Assembly (NCBI GenBank): GCA_029558535.1 | Contig: JAKQEK010000406.1 | Coordinates: 1-64,000 of the forward strand | Reading direction: 5' to 3' | Length of the DNA: 64,000 nucleotides | Source of the DNA: Bacteroidota bacterium | GTDB lineage: Bacteria > Bacteroidota > Bacteroidia > Bacteroidales > ML635J-15 | Shown: positions 1 to 9,321 of the stretch, piece after piece | How the letters are laid out: each line of letters starts with the position of its first letter | How positions within the stretch are numbered: position 1 is the first letter of the stretch | Made by a program: the position numbers and the translations under genes | The notes under the pieces: generated by a model | Seen by the model: the letters and a program-made list of their open reading frames with translations, nothing else | Told to the model about the DNA's origin: nothing | Databases searched by the model: none

Positions 1-681
1 TTTATATCAAACTTTTTTTCTTAACAAAAAAAGTTACAAAAAAGTCAAGGCAACCTTTAGCTCACGAGCTTGCGAGTAAACCGATGCTGCCCAACGCACC
101 TCGATACGAAACAAAAGAATTGTACGTCGACCTTGACCTAAAACAAATGCCATACCCCTTTGTCCAGTACTCAAAATATTTGTTTTAGAGAACGACACCG
201 ATTGTAAATTTGTAATAGTCTAATCTTCGCAATTTCAATTGCTCGATTATACTAAACAAATTTATCATCGGCACTCGTCATGTCGGCTCGACACAATTCT
301 AATTGTTTCTATCTCACCGCTTGAGCTGCCCGCCGTTTTGCCCGGCCATCCCGCGGAGCATTGAATACTGTTTTGTCGCTTTACAATTCTGATTTTAAAA
401 AAATTAACGCACTAATTGGGTCAAGTCTGGAGCGACCTTAATTTGTCGCACTAATCCGGACAAGTCAGGACAGAGATACGCTAAGAACCGCAGAGATACG
501 CAGAGAAGAATGGAACAAATGATTAGTGATAAGTGATAAGTGATAAAAATAAATTCAATAATCAGGCTTAATGGACAAAAGTTTCTTCGCATCTTCGTGT
601 TTTTGTGTCTTTGTGGCCAAAACAAAGTGTGAGAATCTGTGTGAGAGCGAGTACAGTAAAAAACACCACCAACTTTACTTA
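1..681. other. Gene-free stretch with palindromes and short repeats
   Basis: I find no supportable gene here; the short open frames lack any recognisable protein character. The stretch holds a perfect 11-bp inverted repeat (CTAAAACAAAT at 138-148 against 178-188), a 74-bp nested imperfect palindrome at 198-271, two related copies of a motif starting CGCACTAAT (at 409 and 447, 38 bases apart), a CAGAGATACGC-type repeat around 472-506, and three copies of the 7-mer AGTGATA at 525-545. The segment at about 590-622 resembles, on the other strand, the GCCACGAAGGCAC text at about 17934. It reads like decayed intergenic or mobile-element-associated DNA. Confidence 0.6.
198..271. repeat. Nested imperfect palindrome
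   Basis: Arms pair from outside inwards: CCGAT (198-202) with ATCGG (267-271), TAAATTTGT (205-213) with ACAAATTTA (256-264), TAATC (221-225) with GATTA (245-249), and GCAATT (229-234) with AATTGC (237-242) around a 2-base centre. Only short mismatched bulges interrupt the arms. No U-run follows, so this is not a typical terminator. It could be a recombination-site remnant or a structured RNA. Confidence 0.6.
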
Positions 682-2151
682 TTATTCCTGCCTTTCAAAA
701 GCCCCCAAATCAGGATGCCCGTCAATAAGACGATTATTCCCATTTTGATCTAATGGTACAATATTCCCTATGCTTAGTTTTCCGGCATCTTTTGCAGGAG
801 ACAATGTATCTAATTGATATTCAAATGGATTTACGGTTTCCATAAATTTTGGCGACTCATTCCAAATATTGTCAATAAAAAAATCGCTGGATTCCAAATC
901 TTGATAATCCTTATATTTAATAAGACAATTATCAAACCTGAAATTGGCTATAGCATCAACGCTTAAATCCAAATCTAATTCATTATCACGAGAACCGTAA
1001 ATAATACAATTCCCAAAATATGCATCTACAAGATCTCTGAATGATGTTTGAACGTTTCCGTTACCATCTCGGTACTGATAATAATTGTTAAGTATTAACT
1101 GTGGCGTTTGCCTGTTGCCAATCCAATAATTTGCCATTGTACAATGAATAAAAGAATACTGCCCTCCTATTATACATGCCACATTATATTGTCCACTATT
1201 GGCAAAAACACAATTTTCTGCTTCAATATATGCTCCTAATGCGTACAGCCCTGCAATTTTTGAATTCTCAATATTTGTATTCTTTAATCTCACGGTTGGA
1301 ACTCCGGGAGTAACACAAGAATCTACCTGTAGCCCAATTATTGCATTTTTTATATCTGCATAATAAATTTGATTATCATGAGAACCTGACATTAAATGTA
1401 TTCCACCAAAAATTCTCGTAGTATTACCATATCCATCCTCTAAAAAAGCGCCCCACTGCCCTGCTATCTCTGAATAGTAATCTTCCAGACGGTCACCGGT
1501 AAATACTACACGATTATTTGTTTCTCCCAGCACCTTCAGAGTTCCACCGATAAACAATGAAGAGCCACGGTGCATATAAACTTTTGTTCCCGGCATTACA
1601 GTCAAAGTAATATTTTCTTCCACCAGAGCCGAATTATATATAACCACAGGTTTAGCAGATGTCCAAGTTGTATCATTTGAAATATACCTACCATTAATTA
1701 ATGTAATATCTTGACCATAAGCTATCAATTTTACATTCTGCACATTACCATTCGATATAAAAATTATCGAATCTTTTTCTATCATTTCATCTCTATTTGG
1801 ATCAATAGTAACCTCGACAAAAATATAAATTGAATCTCCCGGGGCTAGCTCAAAATCTTCAATTTCATTTACAGGAAAGCCATTGATATTTAACCTATAA
1901 ACAGAATTATTCTTTTTTGCTAAATATATTTTATCGAGTTTTAATGACTTCGATTTATTGGGATTTTTAATTGTAAAATACTCTGTTGCACTTCCAACCG
2001 TAGTAAAAACAGTATCAAAATGCACTGTATCCGTTGAGAAAACAAGTTTATCGGCAGGATCTGTAGTAAAAGGATTCTTTTGACATGAATTAATAATAAT
2101 CAACGAACCAAAACACAAGATAATTAACAGAGATGTTGCAATACTTTTCAA
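682..2151 (-). CDS. Surface lipoprotein with parallel beta-helix-like region
   Basis: Predicted 489-residue lipoprotein. Residues 1-23 form a lipoprotein signal peptide with a lipobox ending at Cys23 (IINSC). Residues about 35-150 are rich in beta strands and end with an immunoglobulin-like pattern. Residues about 165-420 have the repetitive INGR, NTNIENS, CVFANSGQYN pattern of a right-handed parallel beta-helix, and the C-terminus ends in DLGAFERQE, a frequent ending of Bacteroidota beta-helix proteins. It lies 66 bases downstream of the CHU_C adhesin gene in the same direction and may share its transcript. Export and lipidation are clear from sequence. A carbohydrate-binding or structural role is inference from the fold only. 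Confidence 0.75.
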   Translation of the reverse strand: MKSIATSLLIILCFGSLIIINSCQKNPFTTDPADKLVFSTDTVHFDTVFTTVGSATEYFTIKNPNKSKSLKLDKIYLAKKNNSVYRLNINGFPVNEIEDFELAPGDSIYIFVEVTIDPNRDEMIEKDSIIFISNGNVQNVKLIAYGQDITLINGRYISNDTTWTSAKPVVIYNSALVEENITLTVMPGTKVYMHRGSSLFIGGTLKVLGETNNRVVFTGDRLEDYYSEIAGQWGAFLEDGYGNTTRIFGGIHLMSGSHDNQIYYADIKNAIIGLQVDSCVTPGVPTVRLKNTNIENSKIAGLYALGAYIEAENCVFANSGQYNVACIIGGQYSFIHCTMANYWIGNRQTPQLILNNYYQYRDGNGNVQTSFRDLVDAYFGNCIIYGSRDNELDLDLSVDAIANFRFDNCLIKYKDYQDLESSDFFIDNIWNESPKFMETVNPFEYQLDTLSPAKDAGKLSIGNIVPLDQNGNNRLIDGHPDLGAFERQE

Positions 2152-2217
2152 TTTATTACTTTTTGATTGTATAAACGTAATTAAGATATAGTTATTATAA
2201 CAAAGCGAAAAAATCCA

Positions 2218-5200
2218 TTACTTTATCAGAGTAACTGTTCCGCTTTCTTCGTGTGGTTTACCAATAAAATCCACAAAGGTGCAATACCATCTGTACATTC
2301 CATTTGTCAGTATTGGGTCTCCTTTAAGAACATTGCCGTTATGGGATCCGTCCCAAGCCATGCGATATGGATTCTCCTCATCATATGTCGAGGTTTCAAA
2401 CACTTTCATACCATAACGGTCATAAATAACCAAATAAAAGTCTTTGTCGCTTATACCATGCCCAAAAATGTGAAATATATCATTTATACCGTCACCATTT
2501 GGAGTAAAAGCAGATGGGGCATAAAAAGCAAATTCATCATGCACCCTTACTTTTTTAAAAGCAGTATCGAGACATTCATATTGATTCTTAGCAATCATCG
2601 TAATATCATATTCGCCAACTTCAGTATAATTATGAATCTGCATATTTTCTGTCCACATACTGCTGTATCCGTCACCGAAATCCCAGAAATAAGTAATTCC
2701 GCCTTCTGAATAATTTACAAATTCGACCTGACCATTTAACACAGAAACCAATTCGGGTGTTGCGGCGAATTCAGCTCTTGGAAGAGGATATATAAATATC
2801 ATATTATTGTATTTGATTGTTTTTTTACAGCCATATTCAGACCAGGCGGTTAAAGAGACCGAATAAGTTCCTGATGTATTATATGTATGTGATGGGTTTT
2901 TCTGGACTGAGAAGCCTCCATCACCAAAATCCCATAAATAGGTCTGTCCAAAATCTGCTGTTGTTTCGGTAAACTGAAATACTCCGGGAGGACAAGATGC
3001 TGTTTTGTCAGCATAAAAAGCAGCATGAGGTAAAGGATGTACTTCTACATATACAGAATCAGAATCCCCGGGAGAGCCACAATCATCAGACACATTAAAT
3101 ACATAATAGCCTGTTTCTTGTGGATAAAATGTTTTTGGCATATTTACAACTCCAACGTCCTCCATATTGATAGTATATGGGCCTCCGTTTCCACCATCAA
3201 TTTCCATTTCAACTAAAACTGACTCTCCAACACATATTTCTTCCGGAGTTACTGTTGTCGCCATAATGCTGATGATAGGATGGACATTTACAGTAACATT
3301 TTTAACAGGTCCAAAACAGCCTCTAAAGTCCGTAGTAACTAAAGTATAGGATGTAGTAACAATTGGACTTACGGTTAAATGCTCACCGTACCAATAAGAA
3401 CCATCGTTGCCCATCCAAACAAAATCGTATGGACCCATACCTCCTGTCGCATGTACGAATGTTGAGAATGTTTCACCTATACAAATTGTTCCTCCCCATG
3501 GTTCTGTAACATAAACCGCTTCTGGTTGATCAACAAATGCAGTTGCAACATATTGACAGCCATTGGCATCAGTAACAGTAACTGCATGAAAACCGAAACC
3601 TACTGCAATTGAATCCTGAGTTTGTCCACCTGACCAAGTATATTGATAAAATGGTCCGAATTCATTTACGAACGGAACACCCCCGACAGCATCTACTTCT
3701 ACAAAACCATCGTTATAGCCCCAACAAGTTGCAGGTCCTGACACAACTGTTAAATAAACAGTGTCTGGTTGAGTAAGTGTAAAATGAGCATCTCCGGTAC
3801 ATCCAAAAAGATCTGTAATTGTTAGTTCATAATCTCCTGCACACAAATTTGGGTAATAATCAGTCGTACTTCCCCAAGAATATTGAAATGGTGCTATTCC
3901 GCCGGTAATATTCAAAGTTGCAGAACCATCACATACACCATGACATAACAAATCTACTGTTTCGACATCAATTATTATCGGTTGACTAACAGTAACTGTA
4001 GTAGTTTGAGGGGTATAAGTACATAAATTATCATCATATACCGTAACGGTATATTGGGTTGTAACAGTTGGACTAACAATCCTATTACCCGAATTCATAT
4101 CAGGTGCATCATTCCAAGTATATAAATAAGGCTCAACACCACCTGTTACAGTAACATCAATATTTGCTTGTTCTCCAGCACAAATACCCTGATTTGGAGT
4201 AATGTTATAAAAGAATTGAGCAGGTTCAGCAATAAAAACAGACGCTGTACCAGTACAACCATTTGCATCTTCTACAGTAACTGCATAATTCCCTGAAATC
4301 AAATTATAGATAGATTCTGCAGCGATAAAGGTACTCCACATATAATCGTAAGGTTCAGCACCTCCACTGACAACAGCAGTTGCTGAGCCATCAACTTTAC
4401 CATAACATGAAATATCTTCTGGATCGATAGTAACTATTACAGCAGGATTAACTGTCACAGTAAAACATTCTGTAATCTGACAACTACTGTATAAATCAGT
4501 AACCGTAACACAATAATTGCCTCCTGAAGTAAAGCTAATACCAGGAGCAATTGACCCGGTTGACCATTCGTACATATAAGGACCGGTACCTACAATAATA
4601 TTTATTCCGGCACTTCCCGAGCCTCCTTCACATATTGAAGCAGTATAAACGACATTTAAATCAAAATCACCACTAACAATCGTAATATCATCAGAATCTA
4701 CACAGGTTCCGTAAGTGGCAGTTACAGAATATGTTCCCCCGTCAGTCACAACAATACTCTGAGAGAACTGTGCAGGAGAAGTGTTCCATGCAAAACTAAC
4801 ATCTCCGGGATTTGCACCCATGACATTTGCTACCAGAGTTACAGGACCACCACAAGCACTACCGGATGAAGTAACAGAAACAACAAAAGTACTATTATCA
4901 GCAATTGTAAAGTTTATTACGGTATCTCCACAAGGAGCATCATCAGTTACTGTTACAGAATAATTTCCGGCGGCAAGATTGGTAATACTTGTTCCTGTTT
5001 GCGAATTGCTCCAATTAATTGTTGGATTTGTTGCACATGAAGAATTAACCGTAATGGTCGCAGAACCCGTTTGTCCACAACCATTATCAACCGTACTTAA
5101 AGTAACTGAAAGTTCTTCAGGGTCAGGATCTATAAATGATGCTGCTATACCAAAAGTACACAGAGAGTTTCCTCCTTCAAAACTAAAACCATCCATAGCT

Positions 5201-6129
5201 AGCACATATAATCCTGGAGCAAGGTTTTGTGAATATATTACAGTACCAGTACCATTTTCGCACCCTTGATAAGTTGTACTATTGGGAGGATCACTTAATG
5301 GACTACCACCAATTCCTGTACAATTTGTTCCATTCCATGAATAAACTGCAAATTGAATTTCAGGATCTGTTGGAAACATACCCCCAACCTCATTAGCCCA
5401 ACACTCGCCATACTCAATTTCAATAGTAACCGGCTGAGGGTCACCAGGGAGCACCTCAAACGAATAAAATACAACATTATCAGTTGAAGTCCATCCGCAA
5501 TCATCAGGAGCCTGAATTGTTCCGCCCGGAGCAAGAATATTACATCCGGCTGTTCCCAATTCCGGTGGATTATTACAATCTGATTCAGGTAGAGAGGTTA
5601 TAACTGAAGCTGCAAAAAACAATGAAGTAACATCATTATCTTCCTCCCAAATTCTGACATAAATTGTCTCGCCGGGGGTCATGCCCAATACTTCCCAACG
5701 TATTTCACCATTTTGCAAAAAACCGTCAGATTCATTAAAGCAGTCAATTAAAGTAAGGCTTCCACAAGTTCCTCTATAAATAGCCATCCCCGGACCACAA
5801 GCGGGAGCTCCCGGAATTAATGGAGGTATAGCCATCATCGGTGTTACAGCATTAAAAGCATGAAAAGCTAATTCTGTTACTCCGGTAGGAACCTGAAAAG
5901 TGTACCACATATCATTTGTAGTCCCACCAAAGCTTCCACAAGTGGGAGCCGGAAGGTCAGAAGATGTTACTGCCCCGTCAAAGTCAACATTTGTAAAAAA
6001 CATATCGCCGCAAGACCCGTAAACGTCAAGCGGAATATTAACAGCGTTGGCACAATTGCTCTGTGAATAAACGCTATTTGAAAAGCTAATTATAAGAAGT
6101 ATAATAATAGCGGAGACAAAATTTCTCAT
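2218..6129 (-). CDS. CHU_C-type T9SS surface protein with SprB-like and PKD repeats
   Basis: A 1303-residue exported protein. The signal peptide (about 1-22) ends near YSQS. Residues about 25-330 form two beta-rich Cys-containing modules. Residues about 345-960 hold many SprB-like repeats of the type GGVEPYLYTWND followed by YTVTVTD, including NGC motifs. Two PKD domains follow at about 1038-1200 (both with WDFGDG). The C-terminus, from about 1203 (FTPNGDGINDIF) to 1303, is the gliding-motility-associated CHU_C type B sorting domain of T9SS. The protein is therefore expected on the cell surface, probably as an adhesin like SprB of gliding Bacteroidota. SprB itself is much larger, and no gliding genes lie in this window, so a motility role is unproven. 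Confidence 0.9.
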   Translation of the reverse strand: MRNFVSAIIILLIISFSNSVYSQSNCANAVNIPLDVYGSCGDMFFTNVDFDGAVTSSDLPAPTCGSFGGTTNDMWYTFQVPTGVTELAFHAFNAVTPMMAIPPLIPGAPACGPGMAIYRGTCGSLTLIDCFNESDGFLQNGEIRWEVLGMTPGETIYVRIWEEDNDVTSLFFAASVITSLPESDCNNPPELGTAGCNILAPGGTIQAPDDCGWTSTDNVVFYSFEVLPGDPQPVTIEIEYGECWANEVGGMFPTDPEIQFAVYSWNGTNCTGIGGSPLSDPPNSTTYQGCENGTGTVIYSQNLAPGLYVLAMDGFSFEGGNSLCTFGIAASFIDPDPEELSVTLSTVDNGCGQTGSATITVNSSCATNPTINWSNSQTGTSITNLAAGNYSVTVTDDAPCGDTVINFTIADNSTFVVSVTSSGSACGGPVTLVANVMGANPGDVSFAWNTSPAQFSQSIVVTDGGTYSVTATYGTCVDSDDITIVSGDFDLNVVYTASICEGGSGSAGINIIVGTGPYMYEWSTGSIAPGISFTSGGNYCVTVTDLYSSCQITECFTVTVNPAVIVTIDPEDISCYGKVDGSATAVVSGGAEPYDYMWSTFIAAESIYNLISGNYAVTVEDANGCTGTASVFIAEPAQFFYNITPNQGICAGEQANIDVTVTGGVEPYLYTWNDAPDMNSGNRIVSPTVTTQYTVTVYDDNLCTYTPQTTTVTVSQPIIIDVETVDLLCHGVCDGSATLNITGGIAPFQYSWGSTTDYYPNLCAGDYELTITDLFGCTGDAHFTLTQPDTVYLTVVSGPATCWGYNDGFVEVDAVGGVPFVNEFGPFYQYTWSGGQTQDSIAVGFGFHAVTVTDANGCQYVATAFVDQPEAVYVTEPWGGTICIGETFSTFVHATGGMGPYDFVWMGNDGSYWYGEHLTVSPIVTTSYTLVTTDFRGCFGPVKNVTVNVHPIISIMATTVTPEEICVGESVLVEMEIDGGNGGPYTINMEDVGVVNMPKTFYPQETGYYVFNVSDDCGSPGDSDSVYVEVHPLPHAAFYADKTASCPPGVFQFTETTADFGQTYLWDFGDGGFSVQKNPSHTYNTSGTYSVSLTAWSEYGCKKTIKYNNMIFIYPLPRAEFAATPELVSVLNGQVEFVNYSEGGITYFWDFGDGYSSMWTENMQIHNYTEVGEYDITMIAKNQYECLDTAFKKVRVHDEFAFYAPSAFTPNGDGINDIFHIFGHGISDKDFYLVIYDRYGMKVFETSTYDEENPYRMAWDGSHNGNVLKGDPILTNGMYRWYCTFVDFIGKPHEESGTVTLIK

Positions 6130-6160
6130 ATATTATGTTTTTTTAAAGCTATTAATTCAG

Positions 6161-6168
6161 CAAATTTA
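6161..6168 (-). promoter_or_regulatory. -7 promoter element (TAAATTTG) for the CHU_C adhesin gene
   Basis: On the minus strand this reads TAAATTTG, matching the Bacteroidota -7 consensus TAnnTTTG, 31 bases before the ATG at 6129. I see no matching TTG at the usual distance upstream, so only the -7 half is supported. Confidence 0.45.
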
Positions 6169-6478
6169 ACAAATCAATTTAAAATCACCTGAAAATACTG
6201 TAAAATATTGTTATTTTTTTCAAATAAACAATGTTTACAATTTATTTTCTTGAAATTATGACTTAAAAATTGTTTTTCGGTTGTCTGTAACGACAAATTC
6301 TTTTAGTACAATATACAAATATTTACAATAGAAGAAATGTAATTATTTAGGTGGCATCTATTATTTGCTTTTGTTATAGTTTGTGAACCCCAACTTAAAA
6401 GTCGCGGTTACTGATATTTGAGCCCACTGGACTCAGAGTTTTGAACCATCTAAAGTATTAGATAGAAATATATTAAAA
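6169..6478. other. AT-rich intergenic stretch without a gene
   Basis: This lies between the ABC-F gene (ending at 6479) and the adhesin gene promoter. I see no open frame with protein character and no strong hairpin with a U-run to end the ABC-F transcript. Confidence 0.5.
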
Positions 6479-8371
6479 TTATTCCTGTAATTCACTTAAT
6501 TCAAGCCATCTCATCTCCTTATTTTCGATTGTGCTTAGTAATTCTGAATATTCATTTGATTTCTTCAATAATTCCTCATGATTCAAGTCTCCTGAATTTA
6601 ATAATTTCTCCAATTCAATTTTTTTAAGATTCAATTCGTGCAATTCGATTTCGAGTTTTTCAAATTCAAACTTGTCTTTAAAACTCATTTTCTTCGGCTT
6701 GTCAGATTTAATCTTATTATCGGACTTTTTCAGATTTGCATTTAAAGAATTTGGAGATTTCTCATTATTGTCTCTGTAATTATCATCGGTTACAAACACA
6801 TCTGAATCTCTATACTGTGTGTAATTGCCTGGAAAATCGGTAATCTGCCCGTTATTCCCAAACACAAAAACATGATCTACAATTTTATCCATAAAAAATC
6901 TGTCATGAGAAACTATTATTACGCTGGCATCCGTTTCCGATAAATATTCTTCAAGAACCTGTAATGTCATAATGTCAAGATCGTTGGTCGGTTCATCCAT
7001 TAAAAGCACATTTGGCTGAGTCATTAAGACTGTGCATAGATACAATCTACGTTTCTCACCCCCGCTCAACTTACGGACTAAAGTATATTGCATATCCTGC
7101 GGGAATAAGAAATATTGCAAGAATCCGGATGCTGAAAATGTTTTACCATTTTTAAGTTTTACCGTTTCGGCAATATTTTTAACAATATCTATTGGTTTGG
7201 AATCTTCATCAAAATTTATCCCATCCTGAGTATAATAAGCAATTTTTACGGTTTTTCCAATTTCAATTCTCCCTTTATCTGGATTTATCAATCCGTTAAT
7301 AATATTTAAAAATGTCGTCTTACCACAACCGTTTTTTCCAACAATTCCAACTTTCTCATTTCTTGCCAACTTATACGAAAAGTCTTTAATCAAGCATTTT
7401 TCGCCAAAAGATTTTGATATATTAAACAAATCAATGACCTTTTTACCAAGTCTTTCTGATGATATGCCCAATTCAAGTTTCTTTTCATCTAATTTAATTG
7501 ATGCCTTAGATTTAATATTCTCAAATTCTGCTACACGAAATTTTGATTTATGAGTTCTTGCTTTTGGCATCCTGCGTATCCATTCCTGTTCAGTACGCAT
7601 AAGATTTTGTGATCTGTCAATGTTTGCCTGTAAATTATCAATACGTTCAGCACGTTTTTCAACAAAATAAGAATAATTTCCCTGATATGTATAGATTTGT
7701 CCTCTATCCATTTCAATAATGAAATTACATACTCTGTCTAGAAAATATCTGTCGTGAGTGACCATTAGAATTGTCATTCCGGAATTTTCAAGATAATTTT
7801 CAAGCCATTCTATCATATCAAGATCGAGATGATTTGTCGGCTCATCAAGAATCAACAATTCCGGTTCGCTTATCAGAGTTCCGGCAAGAGCAATCCGCTT
7901 TTTCTGTCCGCCACTCAGAAATTTTATTTTCGTATTAAATTCAGTTATTTTAAGTCTCCCGAGAATCTGTTTTACTCGTGATTCATAATCCCAGGCATTG
8001 AGTCTGTCCATTTTATCTAAAATCGGTTGCAAACCCGAATGGTCTTCACCTGCAATACAGTCGTTATATTCTCTGATGGTGGAAATTATTTCGTCATCCT
8101 GAAAAAAAACTGCTTCGAGAACAGTTTTTTCCGGATTTAAAATAATATCCTGAGGAAGATAAGCTATCCGTAAATCCCTCTTCATAGTAATCTTACCGGT
8201 ATCACCTGTATCAACACCTGCAAGTATATTCAGCAAACTTGTTTTTCCTGTCCCGTTTTTTGCAACGATTGCGATTTTTTGAGATTCTGCAATATGGATG
8301 CTGATTTCTTCGAAAAGAAGTTTTTCACCATAGCGTTTACTCAGATTATCTGCCTGTAAAAGACTTATCAT
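6479..8371 (-). CDS. ABC-F family ATPase (Uup/EttA type)
   Basis: A 630-residue soluble protein with two ABC ATPase domains and no membrane segments. Walker A motifs are at residues 37-45 (AKNGTGKTS) and about 350 (GKNGCGKTT). Signatures LSGGQKKR and LSGGEKRR are each followed by a Walker B (LILDEPTNHLD, LLMDEPTNDLD). A linker of about 80 residues joins the domains, and a charged coiled coil at about 555-630 resembles the C-terminal DNA- or ribosome-binding extension of Uup. ABC-F proteins act on ribosomes rather than in transport. It starts 15 bases after trmD stops, so the two are probably cotranscribed. The exact subfamily is uncertain; length and the C-terminal coiled coil favour Uup. Confidence 0.93.
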   Translation of the reverse strand: MISLLQADNLSKRYGEKLLFEEISIHIAESQKIAIVAKNGTGKTSLLNILAGVDTGDTGKITMKRDLRIAYLPQDIILNPEKTVLEAVFFQDDEIISTIREYNDCIAGEDHSGLQPILDKMDRLNAWDYESRVKQILGRLKITEFNTKIKFLSGGQKKRIALAGTLISEPELLILDEPTNHLDLDMIEWLENYLENSGMTILMVTHDRYFLDRVCNFIIEMDRGQIYTYQGNYSYFVEKRAERIDNLQANIDRSQNLMRTEQEWIRRMPKARTHKSKFRVAEFENIKSKASIKLDEKKLELGISSERLGKKVIDLFNISKSFGEKCLIKDFSYKLARNEKVGIVGKNGCGKTTFLNIINGLINPDKGRIEIGKTVKIAYYTQDGINFDEDSKPIDIVKNIAETVKLKNGKTFSASGFLQYFLFPQDMQYTLVRKLSGGEKRRLYLCTVLMTQPNVLLMDEPTNDLDIMTLQVLEEYLSETDASVIIVSHDRFFMDKIVDHVFVFGNNGQITDFPGNYTQYRDSDVFVTDDNYRDNNEKSPNSLNANLKKSDNKIKSDKPKKMSFKDKFEFEKLEIELHELNLKKIELEKLLNSGDLNHEELLKKSNEYSELLSTIENKEMRWLELSELQE

Positions 8372-8386
8372 TTATACTCTCCTTTT

Positions 8387-9076
8387 TTATTCTCCATTAA
8401 AATCTTTAAACAAGTCAGGTCTAAGGTTTTGTGTCCTTTGCAGAATTTGATCCTCTTTCCATTTTTCAATTTCAGCAAAATTACCCGATAAGAGAATGTC
8501 CGGAACTTTCCATCCATTAAATTCTGCAGGTCGGGTATAAACGGGAGGAGCCAACAATCCGTCCTGAAACGAATCGGATAAAGCAGACTGCTCGTCACCT
8601 ATAGCTCCCGGAATCAACCTTATAATACTATCTGTAATCATGGCAGCGGGCAACTCTCCTCCTGTCAGGACAAAATCCCCAACGCTAAATTCTTCGTCAA
8701 TCAGTTGCTCCCTGATTCTATGATCAACCCCTTTGTAATGTCCACAAAAAATAATTATATTTTGCAGTAAACTAAGCCGATTTGCCGATTTTTGATCCCA
8801 TTGCTTTGCATCCGGCGAAGTGTATATAACCAAATCATAATTTCTCTCAGATTTCAATTTCTGTATTAAATTAAAAACCGGCTCAATCATAAGAACCATA
8901 CCGGCATCACCTCCAAAAGGATAATCATCTACCTGTTTGTGTTTGCCCAAACCATAATCTCGTAAATCGTGAATTACAATCTCTGCCAAATTTTTATCCA
9001 CTGCCCTTTTAATAATTGAATGATTTAGAGGTCCTTCAAGTATTTCGGGAAAAACTGTAATAATATCAATTCTCAT
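8387..9076 (-). CDS. trmD: tRNA (guanine-N1-)-methyltransferase TrmD
   Basis: A 229-residue SPOUT-family enzyme that makes m1G37 in tRNA from S-adenosylmethionine and so prevents +1 frameshifting. Family hallmarks are visible: the N-terminal [24 protein letters not shown] around residues 51-63, the knot region [11 protein letters not shown] and [16 protein letters not shown], and [26 protein letters not shown]. Length is normal for the family. It heads a two-gene set with the ABC-F gene. In many bacteria trmD sits beside rpsP, rimM and rplS; that context is absent here. Confidence 0.97.
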   Translation of the reverse strand: MRIDIITVFPEILEGPLNHSIIKRAVDKNLAEIVIHDLRDYGLGKHKQVDDYPFGGDAGMVLMIEPVFNLIQKLKSERNYDLVIYTSPDAKQWDQKSANRLSLLQNIIIFCGHYKGVDHRIREQLIDEEFSVGDFVLTGGELPAAMITDSIIRLIPGAIGDEQSALSDSFQDGLLAPPVYTRPAEFNGWKVPDILLSGNFAEIEKWKEDQILQRTQNLRPDLFKDFNGE

Positions 9077-9100
9077 AAACTAAAGAATTACATTGATTTG

Positions 9101-9108
9101 CAAAAATA
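9101..9108 (-). promoter_or_regulatory. -7 promoter element (TATTTTTG) for trmD
   Basis: The minus strand reads TATTTTTG, matching TAnnTTTG, 24 bases upstream of the trmD ATG at 9076. No TTG is found at 18-20 bases further upstream, so support is partial. Confidence 0.4.
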
Positions 9109-9221
9109 ATCAAAGACCTTAATAAATTCGATTATATGACAATATAAATTGGAATGTGGGTTTAAAAATTGTAAATTACAAAGAGGTGATTAAGTGATTG
9201 CAAAGAAAAAACAATTATTAT

Positions 9222-9252
9222 TTGTTTTTATTTCATTAAAACTATACCTTCG
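9222..9252 (+). promoter_or_regulatory. Promoter for the DUF349 gene operon
   Basis: TTG at 9222-9224, a 20-base spacer, then TACCTTCG at 9245-9252 (one mismatch to TAnnTTTG). It lies about 70 bases before the start codon at 9322 and is the only good candidate for the DUF349-receptor-pyrG-yidC transcript. Confidence 0.5.
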
Positions 9253-9321
9253 TAAGTTTATTATTAAACGAAATGCTTTTATTAACTAATTAAAGATCAG
9301 AGACTTAAGATTATTATTGAA

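Noticed and set aside
138-271. Integron attC sites
   Set aside because: Palindromes are present but the R-box consensus (GTTRRRY and RYYYAAC) is not found at the expected positions, and no integrase is in the window.
525-545. AGTGATA repeats as a phase-variable locus
   Set aside because: Only three 7-mers occur, outside any gene or recognisable promoter.
404-753. Short open frames near the left end as genes
   Set aside because: They are rich in low-complexity sequence, overlap repeats, and show no conserved protein pattern.
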